NCBI RefSeq assembly: GCF_032854445.1
Contig: NC_088295.1
Span: 83,250,644 to 83,314,643, forward strand
Source of the DNA: Liolophura sinensis
Lineage: Eukaryota; Mollusca; Polyplacophora; Chitonida; Chitonidae
Reading direction: 5' to 3'
Length of the DNA stretch: 64,000 nt
Within the stretch, counting starts at the first letter, position 1, and the number at the start of each line of letters is the position of its first letter. Made by a program: the position numbers and the translations under genes. Below are positions 22,982 through 37,000 of the stretch, piece after piece. Below the pieces are notes generated by a model. That model did no database searches. It worked only from the letters and a program-made list of their open reading frames with translations, and had not been told where the DNA came from.

Positions 22982-23477
22982 CCGGACTGTCTCTAAACGA
23001 ATTCCTCGATGTAGCCTGTTATAAGAGATAGAAGTAGTACCACGTCTTCCCTTAGTAACTGAATCGGTTATGTTCGTTAGGCTGATTCAAGACACAATTC
23101 GCATCTGGAATCTTACCAGTGTAATTTCTGGCAGTAGTAATCGAATCAAAGATCAGATGGCGAAGAGAGAGTGGTTATTGGTTTGTGAAACCGCAGGTAA
23201 ATTTCGATCGAGTAAAACCAGAGCACCGACGACAGTGTGATAGTTTGCAAATGGTCATACGGAACCTGTAATATACAGCTTCCCGTCAATTTACCTCAGT
23301 TAAGGTTTTAATCTAACTATTACACTCATTTAACGAGCGGCGTGGGTGTCAGACGACACGAAATCCTATACAGGAGATTCCACAGCTATTGCGTTTTTCA
23401 CTACTTTAATGACCAGTGTTAATCATACTCATGATCGTGCTCATGACATTTTCACTTATACATGATGGTGATCAGGC

Positions 23478-23612
23478 GTATGGGTGAACAAACATCGGGT
23501 GCCACCGCTCATCACATGGTACATGGCAATCTTCCTGGCTTAAGGCCGCATAAAAGCGAAAGATAGATGAATTCGAACCAGCAATCTCACTGGTCGAAGA
23601 CCGACAGGTTAA
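23478..23612 (-). mobile_element. SINE-like element, family D, minus strand
   Basis: On the minus strand a tRNA-like head ends in GCTGGTTCGAATTC (B box) and is followed by CTTTTATGCGGCCTTAAGCC, AGGAAGATTGCCATGTACCA and GGTGGCACCC. The same order (GTTCGAATCC, then GCTGCGGCTTTAAGC, then GGTAGGTGGTTCACCG) occurs at 45205-45395. Confidence 0.55.
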
Positions 23613-26600
23613 TGCAAGAACAAATAGTTTTAAGCGACTTATTCAGCGAGGACATCCCACAATAACAAATAATAACAAATAATAACAAAGTAAACCCCGA
23701 ATAAGGTTTTGTCTTCTACATTAAAGCGAGAACGTCCAGCACGAACATATAGTACAATCTCGATTCCGCATGATTCTTGCCAGGTAAAAGTGTATTGTCC
23801 AAGGCTGATGGTAAAGGTGTTGAACTCTATATGACCTCCACTGCATCTGACAGAATTGTTTGCTTGATGGACAAAAATGCAAATTTGTTATTAAATCCTT
23901 TCAATTTTTTTTATTAGAACATGCAGCAGTCAGTGTGATTAGGATTAATTATAGATAGATACCTGAGAGTTATAAATATAAGGATGCTCATATCGCTTTA
24001 TTGTTACTTTAGATCCCTTATACTGTTGTACTTTCCATGGGCCTTTGGTTTACTCTGGTCATCGAATGCGGGATAACAGCTGTGACATGTCACAGAACCA
24101 AGGGAGCAAACTGGGGCGCCGACATGGTTGACGAGGTTATTCCTCTTGAGCTGTATGCCGCATTTTAAAACATCAACGCTGTGCAGAAAGTGAAGGTTAC
24201 CGATTGATAAACACCATTTATATACACTGAAGAAAATGAAGTGACGATTTATATCATTATATGATTTTAAGTTGAATAAGTGCTTTATTTTTTCTTATTT
24301 TAGCCAAACGACACATCTCGTTGGCACAAATGTAAGCTGCCTCTGCAATTCCATTTTTCTTCCCAAACGTACCTGATTCGAACACTTTCTCGCAGGTAAA
24401 CTTAAGACTCAACGACTTATTCATTAAGGATTTTTGACCTAAGTGAACATTAGGTTGTTTGGGCATCGTTATTGTAAACAAGCCAAATAGGATTATAAAC
24501 TGCAGGAGAATGCCTTGGCTGAAGAACCGCAAGTGTTCAGCACAAAAAGTGGTCTACTGGAAATAGTATTTGTACCTGTTAAATTAATTAACCTTATTTA
24601 ACTATTACCAGGGATAAAAGTGAGTGAGGGCTTAGGGTTTAACGTTGTATTTAACTCCAGGGATAGGAAGATTAAAGCCATTTTAAGGACCTGACAGCTT
24701 AACTGAACTGAACTGCACAATGTTTATGTGCGACTGAGCAAATAATACGCAATGTACCAATATAAGACCAGACAAAGGTGTATTTTTGACAATTTATGAA
24801 ATTAGTGTGACATTCGGAGAAGCCATTGGAAAACGAACAGAAAAGTAACAGAAATCATGCGACATTTAACCCTTCATAAATCACAAATATTGGAGTGGAG
24901 GTAAGGCGGAAGAGTGATGGGTGTCTCCCCCTGTAAGAGATGTTTTTTTGTCCAAGGTTAGTTGAACTGTGTAGGAGACCTTATTCGTTTCTTATCACAT
25001 GTTGTAACATGTCCATCCAATGTCATAAGCTGTCATGGTGAATACGGAGGACAGTTCCACAAGCGTTGTAAGATTTATAGGAGCTCATTCTTCACATCAT
25101 AGTAAACTGTACGTCGCTAGTATAGTCATAGTTAAGTTTACATGGGTGTGGTGGATGTCAGTTACTGATAATATAAATAATGTCTGAATGTAAATGCATT
25201 TTTCACTTTTATACCTAATGATATTGTTGACAGTACGAAGTTCGTGGTGCATGTATATTTACAGGTGTATGCTTAGATAATGTTTGCCTAGTCTACATGT
25301 CTTGTGAAGATAAACTATATATCTGTCGTGAATGTAAAAACTTTGAATGTGTCGTTTCTATTGCCCTGCTCTTATTTGTGTACCAAACTATCCCTTGTCA
25401 TATCTGTGGAATTTATGTGTGAAAAGACTCGTCAATAAATATGTCCAGAAAGATATTGAAGTTTTATATTAATTGCTACACTATTAACATTCTCCTCTGT
25501 AGGCCTACTTATCTTCTGCCCATGTGACTCAGAATGTGCTATTACCCAGGACATGGGAGAGTTCGCTTCTCTCCCCTGTGTACGTCAGTCAGTATGCTCT
25601 TAATCCACACATCGCCAGTGCCAAACACCCCCATTTACTTTAAAGCAGATGAATCTTTATCACCAAAGTTCCTGGCGCGACTGTTATCTGTTAAAAACAT
25701 GAAAAGCTTGAGTAACCTTTCTCCTAATTATGAACCACCGTTTCCTCTCTCGCCAGCCACGTGATTTCTGCATCAGCGTAAAAACACAACCGAGTAAAGC
25801 CGGTCATAGTCGACTCGTTAGTCGTCTCATGACGGGTTAATTAGTTGACTTGACGCACGACCTACAACTGGTTGATTTATTGAATGTCTACCTGCTCCAT
25901 TAATAACCCGGCAAAGATAGTAAGGTATTATCCAATTGGTGTGTTCCGCAGCTCGTTCCCCCTTACCCGCCTGATCGATGTACATCAACGTCTTCTTGGC
26001 TATGTGCCTGGGTAGCGCGAAGATAACTGTGGCAGTCGACTGTGCCTGTCTGTCTGTAAGGTAGCTATGATGATCCTTCTGGCGTCAATGTCTTTTCTGT
26101 ACAACTATTCAGCGATCATTGTGCATATGTGCACTCACTGACATAAAGGTTTCCAGCCGCTTTTTCACACTATATTGTCAAGTTGTGTACACACCTTCAT
26201 TTGAGCTTGATGTTTGACTGATGGACTGGTTCTTTTTAGGCTGTTCGTTTTCATCCTACATTTGTTTTTGTAACAGATCTGAAGTATCCCTGTATCACGC
26301 CATAGACACGTCATTGTTACGAAATATTGATACAAAGACAAAAAGTTCTTTTGTTTTCCTTGCGAACAAGAATGTTTCGATTCTTAACGTGGAAATGTGT
26401 CTTCTTTAGAACAACAATGTTTGCAGTTCACAAGTATGGATAAGTGCGTATCTCATCGCCACAGATAGGTTCAAGAAGAACGAAGCCTTGACCGTATTCC
26501 CGGTGATTGGTTTACTCAGAAATTACTATGAATTGCCATTAATAAGCCCTGACGTAGGTGATGATGTCACAGCATTGTCAGAGGTTCAAGCTGTGAATAG

Positions 26601-28517
26601 GTGTGACGATATAGTATACGTCCAAGGAGCCTTTGGTTCCATGTGTCCGTCTGCATCTTTTGTACCGCTATCATTAGAAACAACCTTTTGGCGTTTCACA
26701 CACCTGCTTCTGTCACATACTGCAAGCATAGGAAACACGAACCATGACTTATATAAGCTAATCTCACAACATTATATAGAATGGGTGCCACTGGAACTAT
26801 TTAATGTTCTTTATTTGACTGCAAACCGGGGATTTCGCTTATGGATTAGTTGTACGAGTTCATTTTACTAAAAGCCATGGTTTGTGAGAAGATTTCACAT
26901 TGAGGGTATAGGCTGGGAGGTGAGCTGGCTTCTACAAAGGACCTGGTAAGGTAAGGCGGAGAATCGCCCTCAGAGTGGTACGATAGTATAGTGCAAACTT
27001 CAAAATCTTAGTAAAAGTTTGTAATCTCTCCGAATTAGAAGTATAAAACCTCGCCAAAGAACCCATAAAAGTTACAGGTCATAAAAGTGATGGCTGCTTA
27101 TCAAGAACCCACCAAAAATGCACTCTCGGTAAAAAATGCCAATTTTTCGTTCATACGAGGCACTGTGTTTTAGGCGCTAATTTACAGTATGATGATCAAT
27201 GTTAACTAGAAAAATGTTTTTACTGAAACTTTCACCTATGTTTTCAAATTTTCCTTTTGGTTAACGTTTCTCTTCATTAGCAGAACATGGACATGGAGTT
27301 TTGTCATAGTTTGACAAGTCTAAAATATCCACCATAGTTTAAAATATCTACAATAGTTTCTCGTTTATCTTTCATAGTACAATGAACTAACTATGTCTCT
27401 ATTGAGAACAGGTAGAACACCAAGGAAGAGTTCGAATCTTCGTGGTTATTTTATTTTTCTTTGTTAACATACTTTAAAGCGAGTAAAGATATCGACCGTC
27501 TTGCATTAAATAAGTGTCATCATAAATTAGTATGGATAACTGTTAAGGTAATAGTATACGTAACATGAGGCAAATAAGCGAAATCATATGAGAGCAAATC
27601 GCAGGTGTTTGTCTATTATTAGCAATAACATGTTATTCATAGCGGAATTATAAGGCTGAAAATTGCATTTGTTATATATTTATTTGAATTGATTGATGCA
27701 TAGAATTTTTCAGAAAGTTACAGTGTCTAATGCAAAACAGATATATTAGTGTGACTGAAGCAAGCAAGCTGCCGCTTTTTCATGACCTATATATCGATTC
27801 AGTGTATGTTTGAAGCTTTCTAGGTAGCATGATTCTTTTCCTATACAACAATACTGAAAAAGGCCTTTCTAGTGTCGGGGGCTGTCACGCACAGCTATAG
27901 TTTCGCGTCTTGGGGTGCAGAATGTCTTTAACTGGGTCCGATTGCCTGCCTAACCATACTAGTAAATATGTGCTGAAGGCTTTCCACATGAGTGACCACA
28001 TGCCTATGTTAAGTGATTCCATGTTTGTGTTAAGCGGTCTCACGTCTGTATAATGTGATTAGTTGTCTATATATCGTTACTCCATTTCTGTTTTACGCCT
28101 GTGTATAGTGATCCCTTCACTGCATCCTTTATTTCCTTATTTAGTTATCCAGTGGATACCTTGACTTTTTCACAGATTTTAAGTTTATATTAATGATCCA
28201 ACTATTCAGATTCTAGGATGCCTACATTTAATCCTCAAACAAATGTTGTCTCCGTGAGGTCTGTGAGCGTAATGATCGCACGGTCCTGATGCATTCCGTG
28301 CTCTCGTCATCCTGGTGTTCTCGGGTATAACAGGCATGTTTTTCTTTCAGGAAACTGCATATTATTGACTCCATTTCTCTACATATCCAAGCATATGTCT
28401 GTACACTAAGCTACATAATGCAACTTGTTAACGATGGTTTTAGAACGTTTTAAGCCATGTTAACCCAGTATTACCGCCAATGGTGCCATTTATTGAATTG
28501 TTGATTAACGCCATACT

Positions 28518-28716
28518 TAAGTCCAGCTCATGCTGGCTTCCTCTCCGGCCGTAAGTGGGAAGGTCTGCCAGCAACCTGCGGATGGTCGTGGGTTTTCCCC
28601 GGGCTCTGCCCGGTTTCCTGCCACCATAATGCTGGCCGCCGTCGTATAAGTGAAATATTCTTGAGTACGGTGTAAAACACCAATCAAATAAATAAATAAA
28701 TAATCAAATAAATAAA
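28518..28716 (+). mobile_element. SINE family A, plus strand, with 12-bp target-site duplication
   Basis: It runs from GTCCAGCTCATGCTGGCTTC through CGGCCGTAAGTGGGAAGGTC, AACCTGCGGATGGTCGTGGG and ATAATGCTGGCCGCCGTCGT to the tail CAATCAAATAAATAAATAA. TAACGCCATACT is present on both sides (28506-28517 and 28717-28728), a target-site duplication showing insertion by target-primed reverse transcription. The tRNA-like head is truncated. Confidence 0.93.
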
Positions 28717-29477
28717 TAACGCCATACTGACATGACTCATGATTTTTTTATTTATTCGATGGTGGTCAGAGAAGGAAACCAGATAGCCTATGGATAGACC
28801 ACTGAATTTCGGCATGTTACTGACGAACTTTTCCTCCTGCATTAAGCACATCTTATTAAATGCATCGTACTGGAGCCCAGTCATGTTAACTGACAGCAAA
28901 CTGGCTAGCCGATATTCCCTTAGTATGCATAGGTAACAAATGACGTGGTGCCTATGTACTGTACATCGGCAGTTTTAGACGATGGAGTATAGCTTTATGA
29001 ATCATGAACAAGCAGACGATGTGCTTAACTTGTGACATTTAATTTATTAGCGAATTTACAATGCAGATATATGGCAGTGGGCATACTGTAAGAGCACGTA
29101 TGGGACTTATGCACCGGGCATGGAAATCGTGCTTGGTGTGGATAACAAAGTGTCTGATATTTATGGCTCCATATCTTTAAGTGTTAGTAAAGTAAGCCTG
29201 TCTTAGTCCCCCAAATTAATTTTGTTATACCACTTAAGCCTCCATTAAATCAGCCCTTCTCCGCTTCGCACAATCAATCGAATCATTGTCTGTCTAGGGT
29301 TTATAGTATGTCGGGCTATGTGGAGAGCTATCTGTCAGGCGTGTACATCTAGCCCTGGCGCTAAATAAAGCGGTAGTTGTTTAGGTGAAAATAGATCAGC
29401 TTAGACCTGACGTAAGAGGTTTACACAGTAGAACTCCGTACATGAATCTTCTTTAATTAAGGGGGGAAAGACTATCC

Positions 29478-30230
29478 TAAACATCATGCTTGCGTCAGTT
29501 CAGAATGATGTATACCAGACTGTCTCTTGTGTCACCATAAGTACCATGTCTGTCTCATTTCAGAGAGTTATATAACGGTCGTTCTCTTGTGTCAGAATAA
29601 ACAGCATGCTTGCCTCATTTCAGAAAGTTTTATAACACTCCCTCCTGTATCAGCATAAACAGCATGCTTGCCTCATTCAGAGAGTCATATAACACTCCCT
29701 CCTGTATCAGCATAAACAGCATGCTTGCCTCATTCAGAGAGTTTTATAACACTCCCTCCTGTATCAGCATAAACAGCATGCTTGCCTCATTTCAGAAAGT
29801 TATATAACACTTCCTCTTGTGTCAGCATAAACAGCATGCTTGCCTCATTCAGAGAGTTATATAACACTCCCTCCTGTATCAGCATAAACAGCATGCTTGC
29901 CTCATTTCAGAAAGTTATATAAAACTTAGTCTTGTGTCAGCATAAACAGCATGCTTGCCTCATTTCAGAGAGTTATATAACACTCCCTCCTGTATCAGCA
30001 TAAACAGCATGCTTGCCTCATTTCAGAAAGTTATATAACACTCCCTCCTGTATCAGCATAAACAGCATGCTTGCCTCATTTCAGAGAGTTATATAACACT
30101 CCCTCCTGTATCAGCATAAACAGCATGCTTGCCTCATTTCAGAAAGTTATATAACACTCCCTCCTGTATCAGCATAAACAGCATGCTTGCCTCATTTCAG
30201 AGAAATATCTAACAGTCTGCCTCTTCTGTC
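29478..30230. repeat. Satellite 1, 58-bp unit, about 13 copies
   Basis: The unit reads CATAAACAGCATGCTTGCCT, then CATTTCAGAGAGTTATATAA, then CACTCCCTCCTGTATCAG. The first copies (29478-29600) are the most diverged and the central ones nearly identical. It shares ATAAACAGCATG, the CCTCATTTCAG segment and the CTC(C/T)TGTGTCA segment with satellites 2 and 3, which follow directly. Confidence 0.93.
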
Positions 30231-31015
30231 ATGATAAACGACATAGGTTACCTTGTTTCACAGTTGTATATGCATGATAGAACTGTCTCTTGTGTCACAC
30301 TTACCTCATTCCAGAGGTGTATATGCATGATATAAGTGTATCTTGTGTCATATTCACCTCAATCCAGAGGTGTATATGCATGATATAACTGTCTCTTGTG
30401 TCACGCTTACCTCATTCCAGAGGTGTGTATGCATGATATAACTGTCTCATGTGTCACGCTTACCTCATCCCAGAGGTGTATATGCATGATATAAGTGTAT
30501 CTTGTGTCATATTTACCTCAATCCAGAGGTGTATATGCATGATATAACTGTCTTTTCTGTCACGCTTACCTCATTCCAGAGGTGTGTATGCATGATATAA
30601 CTGTTTTTTTGTGCCACTCTTACCTCATTCCAGAGGTGTATATGTAAGATATAACAGGCTTCTTGTGTCACGTTTGCTTTATTCCATAGGTGTATATGGA
30701 TGATATAACTATCTTTTGTGTCACGCTTACCTCATCTCAGAGGTGTATATGCATAATATAACTGTCTGTGTGGCGCTTACCTCATTCCAGAGGTGTATAT
30801 GCCGGATATAAGTGTATGCTGTGTCACGCTTACCTCATTCAAGAGGTGTATATGTATGATACCACAGGTCAATTGTGTCACGCTTACCTCATTCCATAGG
30901 TGTATATGCGAGATATAACAGGTCTCTTGTGTCACGCTAATCTAATTCAAGAGGTGTACATGCATAATATAAGTGTATCTTGTGTCACACTTACCTTATA
31001 TCTGAGAGATACATG
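30231..31015. repeat. Satellite 2, about 53-bp unit, about 14 copies
   Basis: The unit reads AGGTGTATATGCATGATATA, then ACTGTCTCTTGTGTCACGCT, then TACCTCATTCCAG. It shares CTGTCTCTTGTGTCA and TTACCTCATT(C/T)CAG with satellite 3 but lacks the ATAAACAGCATGG segment, so it looks like a shortened relative. Confidence 0.92.
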
Positions 31016-31049
31016 TATATAGCAACATGCTTCCGGTGTAACCATAAAC

Positions 31050-34000
31050 AATATGCTTGCCGAGAGTATAACGGCCTGTCTCCTGTGTCATAATAAACAT
31101 CATGGTTACCTGATTTCAGAGGAGAGTATAACAGCCTGTCTCCTGTGTCATAATAAACATCATGGTTACCTGATTTCATAGGAGAGTATAACAGCCTGTC
31201 TCTTGTGTCATGATAAACGTCATGGTTTCCTGATTTCAGAGGAGAGTATAACAGCCTGTCTCTTGTGTCATGATAAACATCATGGTTACCTAATTTCATA
31301 AGAGAGTATAACAGCCTGTCTCTTGTGTCATGATAAACGTCATGGTTACCTGATTTCAGAGGAGAGTATAACAGCCTGTCTCTTGTGTCATGATAAACAT
31401 CATGGTTACCTGATTTCAGAGGAGAGTATAACAGCCTGTCTCTTGTGTCATGATAAACAGCATGGTTTCCTGATTTCAGAGGAGAGTATAACAGCCTGTC
31501 TCTTGTGTCATGATAAACGTCATGGTTACCTGATTTCAGAGGAGAGTATAGCAGCCTTTCTCTTGTGTCATGATAAACAGCATGGTTACCTGATTTCAGG
31601 GGAGGGTATAACAGCCTGTCTTCTGTGTCATGATAAACATGATGGTTACCTGATTTCAGAGGAGAGTATGGCAGCCTTTCTCTTGTGTCATGATAAACAG
31701 CATGGTTACCTGATTTCATAGGAGAGTATAACAGCCTGCCTCTTGTTTCATGATAAACGTCATGGTTACATGATTTCAGAGGAGAGTATAGCAGCCTTTC
31801 TCTTGTGTCATGATAAACAGCATGGTTACCTCATTTCAGAGGAGAGTATAACAGCCTGTCTCTTGTAACATGATAAACAGCATTGTTGCCTGATTTTAGA
31901 GGAGAGTATAACAGCTTGTCTCCTGTGTCATGATAAACAGCATTGTTACCTGATTTTAGAGGAGAGTATAACAGCTTGTCTCCTGTGTCATGATAAACAG
32001 CATTGTTAACTGATTTTATAGGAGAGTATAACAGCCTTTCTCTTGTGTCATGATAAACAGCATGGTTGCCTGATTTTACAGGAAAGTATAACAGCCTGTC
32101 TCTTGTGTCATGATAAGCAGCAAGGTTACCTCATTTCAGAGGAGTGTAGGCTATAACACCCTGCTTCTTGTGTCACGACAAACAGCATGATTACCTGATT
32201 TCAGGGGAGAGTATAGCAGCCTGTCTCTTGTGTCATAATAAACAGCATGGTTACCTGATTTCAGGGGAGAGTATAACAGCCTGTCTCTTGTGTCATGATA
32301 AACATCATGGTTACCTGATTTCAGAGGAGAGTATAACAGCCTTTCTCTTGTGTCATGGTAAACATCATGGTTACTTGATTTTATAGGAGAGTATAACAGC
32401 CTGTCTCTTGTGTCATGATAAACAGCATGGTTACCTGATTTCAGGGGAGAGTATAACAGCCTGTCTCTTGTGTCATGATAAACAGCATGGTTACCTGATT
32501 TCAGAGGAGAGTATAGCAGCCTGTCTCTTGTGTCATGATAAACAGCATGGTTACCTCATTTCAAATGAGAGTATAACAGCCTGTCTCTTGTGTCATGATA
32601 AACATCATGGTTACTTAATTTCAGAGGAGAGTATAACAGCCTGTCTCTTGTGTCATGATAAACAGCATGGTTTTCTGATTTCAAAAGAGAGTATAACAGC
32701 CTGCCTCTTGTGTCATGATAAACAGCATGGTTTCCTGATTTCAGAGGAGAGTATAACAGCCTGTCTCTTGTGTCATGATAAACAGCATGGTTACCTGATT
32801 TCAGGGGAGAGTATAACAGCCTGTCTCTTGTGTCATGATAAACAACATGGTTGCCTGATTTCAGGGGAGAGTATAACAGCCTGTCTCTTGTGTCATGATA
32901 AACAGCATGGTTAGCTGATTTCAGGGGAGAGTATAGCAGCCTGTTTCTTGTGTAATAATAAGCAGCATGGTTACCTGATTTCAGAGGAGAGTATAACAGC
33001 CTTTCTCGTGTGTCATGATAAACTGCATGGTTACCTCATTTCAGCGGAGAGTATAACAGCCTGTCTCCTGTGTCATGATAAACATGATGGTTGCCTGATT
33101 TTATAGGAGAGTATAACAGCCTGCCTCTTGTGTCATGATAAACATCATGGTTACTTGATTTCAGAGGAGAGTATAACAGCCTGCCTCTTGTGTCATGATA
33201 AACATCATGGTTACCTGATTTCAGAGGAGAGTTTAACAGCCTTTCTCTTGTGTCATGATAAACAGCATTGTTACCTGATTTCATAGGAGAGTATAGCAGC
33301 CTGTCTCTTGTGTCATGATAAACAGCATGGTTACCTCATTTCAAATGAGAGTATAACAGCTTGTCTCTTGTGTCATGATAAACATCATGGTTACTTAATT
33401 TCAGAGGAGAGTATAACAGCCTGTCTCTTGTGTCATGATAAACAGCATGGTTTTCTGATTTCAAAAGAGAGTATAACAGCCTGCCTCTTGTGTCATGATA
33501 AACAGCATGGTTTCCTGATTTCAGAGGAGAGTATAACAGCCTGTCTCTTGTGTCATGATAAACAGCATGGTTACCTGATTTCAGGGGAGAGTATAACAGC
33601 CTGTTTCTTGTGTCATGATAAACAACATGGTTGCCTGATTTCATCGGAGAGTATAACAGCCTGTCTCCTGTGTCATGATAAACAGCATGGTTAGCTGATT
33701 TCAGGGGAGAGTATAGCAGCCTGTCTCTTGTGTAATAATAAGCAGCATGGTTACCTGATTTCAGAGGAGAGTATAACAGCCTTTCTCGTGTGTCATGATA
33801 AACTGCATGGTTACCTCATTTCAGCGGAGAGTATAACAGCCTGTCTCTTGTGTCATGATAAACAGCATGGTTACCTCATTTCAGAGGAGAGTATAACAGC
33901 CTGTCTCTTGTGTCCTAATAAGCAGCATGGTTACCTGATTTCAGAGGAGAGTATAACAGCCTTTCTCTTGTGTCATCACAAACATCATGGTTACTTGATT

Positions 34001-37000
34001 TCAGAGGAGAGTATAGCAGCCTGTCTCTTGTGTCATGATAAACAGCATTGTTACCTGATTTCAGAAGAGAGTATAACAGCCTTTCTCTTGTGTCATCATA
34101 AACATCATGGTTACTTGATTTCAGAGGAGAGTATAACAGCCTGTCTCTTGTGTCATGATAAACATCATGGTTTTCTGATTTCAGAGGAGAGTATAACAGC
34201 CTGTCTCTTGTGTCATGATAAACAGCATGGTTTCCTGATTTCAGAGGAGAGTATAACAGCCTGTCTCTTGTGTCATGATAAACAGCATGGTTACCTGATT
34301 TCAGGGGAGAGTATAACAGCCTGTCTCTTGTGTCATGATAAACAGCATGGTTACCTGATTTCAGAGGAGAGTACAACAGCCTGTTTCTTGTGTCATGATA
34401 AACAACATGGTTGCCTGATTTCAGCGGAGAGTTTAACAGCCTGTCTCATGTGTCATGATAAACATCATGGTTACCTGATTTCAGATGAGAGTATAGCAGC
34501 CTGTCTCTTGTGTCATAATAAACAGTATGGTTGCCTGATTTCAGAGGAGAGTATAGCAGCCTGTCTCTTTGTGTCATGATAAACAGCATGGTTACCTCAT
34601 TTCAAAGGAGAGTATAACAGCCTGTCTCTTGTGTCATGATAAACAGCATGGTTACCTGATTTCAGGGGAGAGTATAACAGCCTGTCTCTTGTGTCATGAT
34701 AAACAGCATGGTTACTTGATTTCAGAGGAGAGTATAGCAGCCTGTCTCTTGTGTCATGATAAACAGCATGGTTACCTCATTTCAAAGGAGAGTATAACAG
34801 CTTGTCTCTTGTGTCATGATAAACATCATGGTTACTTAATTTCAGAGGAGAGTATAACAGCCTGTCTCTTGTGTCATGATAAACAGCATGGTTTTCTGAT
34901 TTCAGAAGAGAGTATAACAGCCTGCCTCTTGTGTCATGATAAACAGCATGGTTTCCTGATTTCAGAGGAGAGTATAACAGCCTGTCTCTTGTGTCATGAT
35001 AAACAGCATGGTTACCTGATTTCAGGGGAGAGTATAGCAGCCTGTCTCTTGTGTAATAATAAGCAGCATGGTTACCTGATTTCAGAGGAGAGTATAACAG
35101 CCTGTCTCTTGTGTCATGATAAACATCATGGTTACCTGATTTCAGAGGAGAGTATAACAGCCTTTCTCTTGTGTCATGGTAAACATCATGGTTACTTGAT
35201 TTTATAGGAGAGTATAACAGCCTGTCTCCTGTGTCATGATAAACATCATGGTTGCCTGATTTTAGAGGAGAGTATAACAGCCTGCCTCTTGTGTCATGAT
35301 AAACAACATGGTTGCCTGATTTCAACTGAGAATATAACAGCCTTTCTCGTGTGTCATGATAAACTGCATGGTTACCTGATTTCAGAGGAGAGTATAACAG
35401 CCTGTCTCTTGTGTCATGATAAACATTATGGTTACCTCATTTCAGGGGAGAGTATAGCAGCCTGTCTCTTGTGTCATAATAAACAGCATGGTTACCTGAT
35501 TTCAGAGGAGAGTATAACAGCCTTTCTCTTGTGTCATGATAAACATCATGGTTACTTGATTTCAGAGGAGAGTATAACAGCCTGCCTCTTGTGTCGTGAT
35601 AAACATCATGGTTACCTGATTTCAGGGGATAGTATAACATCCTGCCTCTTGTGTCATGATAAACATGATGGTTGCCTGATTTTATAGGAGAGTATAACAG
35701 CCTGCCTCTTGTGTCATGATAAACAGTATGGTTACTTGATTTCAGAGAAGAGTATAACAGCCTGCCTCTTGTGTCATGATAAACATCATGGTTACCTGAT
35801 TTCAGAGGAGAGTTTAACAGCCTTTCTCTTGTGTCATGATAAACAGCATTGTTACCTGATTTCATAGGAGAGTATAGCAGCCTGTCTCTTGTGTCATGAT
35901 AAACAGCATGGTTACCTCATTTCAAATGAGAGTATAACAGCTTGTCTCTTGTGTCATGATAAACATCATGGTTACTTAATTTCAGAGGAGAGTATAACAG
36001 CCTGTCTCTTGTGTCATGATAAACAGCATGGTTTTTCTGATTCAAAAGAGAGTAGATAACAGCCTGCCTCTTGTGTCATGATAAACAGCATGGTTTCCTG
36101 ATTTCAGAGGAGAGTATAACAGCCTGTCTCTTGTGTCATGATAAACAGCATGGTTACCTGATTTCAGGGGAGAGTATAACAGCCTGTTTCTTGTGTCATG
36201 ATAAACAACATGGTTGCCTGATTTCAGCGGAGAGTATAACAGCCTGTCTCTTGTGTCATGATAAACTGCATGGTTACCTCATTTCAGCGGAGAGTATAAC
36301 AGCCTGTCTCCTGTGTCATGATAAACAGCATGGTTACCTCATTCCAGAGGAGAGTATAACAGCCTGTCTCTTGTGTCATAATAAGCAGCATGGTTACCTG
36401 ATTTCAGAGGAGAGTATAACAGCCTTTCTCTTGTGTCATCATAATCATGGTTACTTGATTTCAGAGGAGAGTATAGCAGCCTGTCTCTTGTGTCATGATA
36501 AACAGCATTGTTACCTGATTTCAGAAGAGAGTATAACAGCCTGTCTCTTGTGTCATAATAAGCAGCATGGTTACCTGATTTCAGAGGAGAGTATAACAGC
36601 CTTTCTCTTGTGTCATCATAAACATCATGGTTACTTGATTTCAGAGGAGAGTATAACAGCCTGTCTCTTGTGTCCATGATAAACATCATGGTTTTCTGAT
36701 TTCAGAGGAGAGTATAACAGCCTGTCTCTTGTGTCATGATAAACAGCATGGTTTCCTGATTTCAGAGGAGAGTATAACAGCCTGTCTCATGTGTCATGAT
36801 AAACAGCATGGTTACCTGATTTCAGGGGAGAGTATAACAGCCTGTCTCTTGTGTCATGATAAACAGCATGGTTACCTGATTTCAGAGGAGAGTACAACAG
36901 CCTGTTTCTTGTGTCATGATAAACAACATGGTTGCCTGATTTCAGCGGAGAGTTTAACAGCCTGTCTCATGTGTCATGATAAACATCATGGTTACCTGAT

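Larger units (their letters stand above)
22982..29477. other. Intergenic, no gene recognised
   Basis: It contains a family D SINE (23478-23612), a family A SINE (28518-28716) and the 3' flank of the esterase gene (an AATAAA at about 25434 is far downstream). Open frames at 24257-24532 (minus, 91 codons, hydrophobic N-terminus) and 26488-26871 (plus, 127 codons) have no recognised domain and no convincing splice or start context. Confidence 0.5.

Noticed and set aside
33728-34579. 283-residue histidine/cysteine-rich repeat protein on the plus strand, and its minus-strand counterparts
   Set aside because: The frames exist because the unit is 60 bp. Both strands are open at once, frames are broken by single-base indels, and there is no start, splice or domain support.
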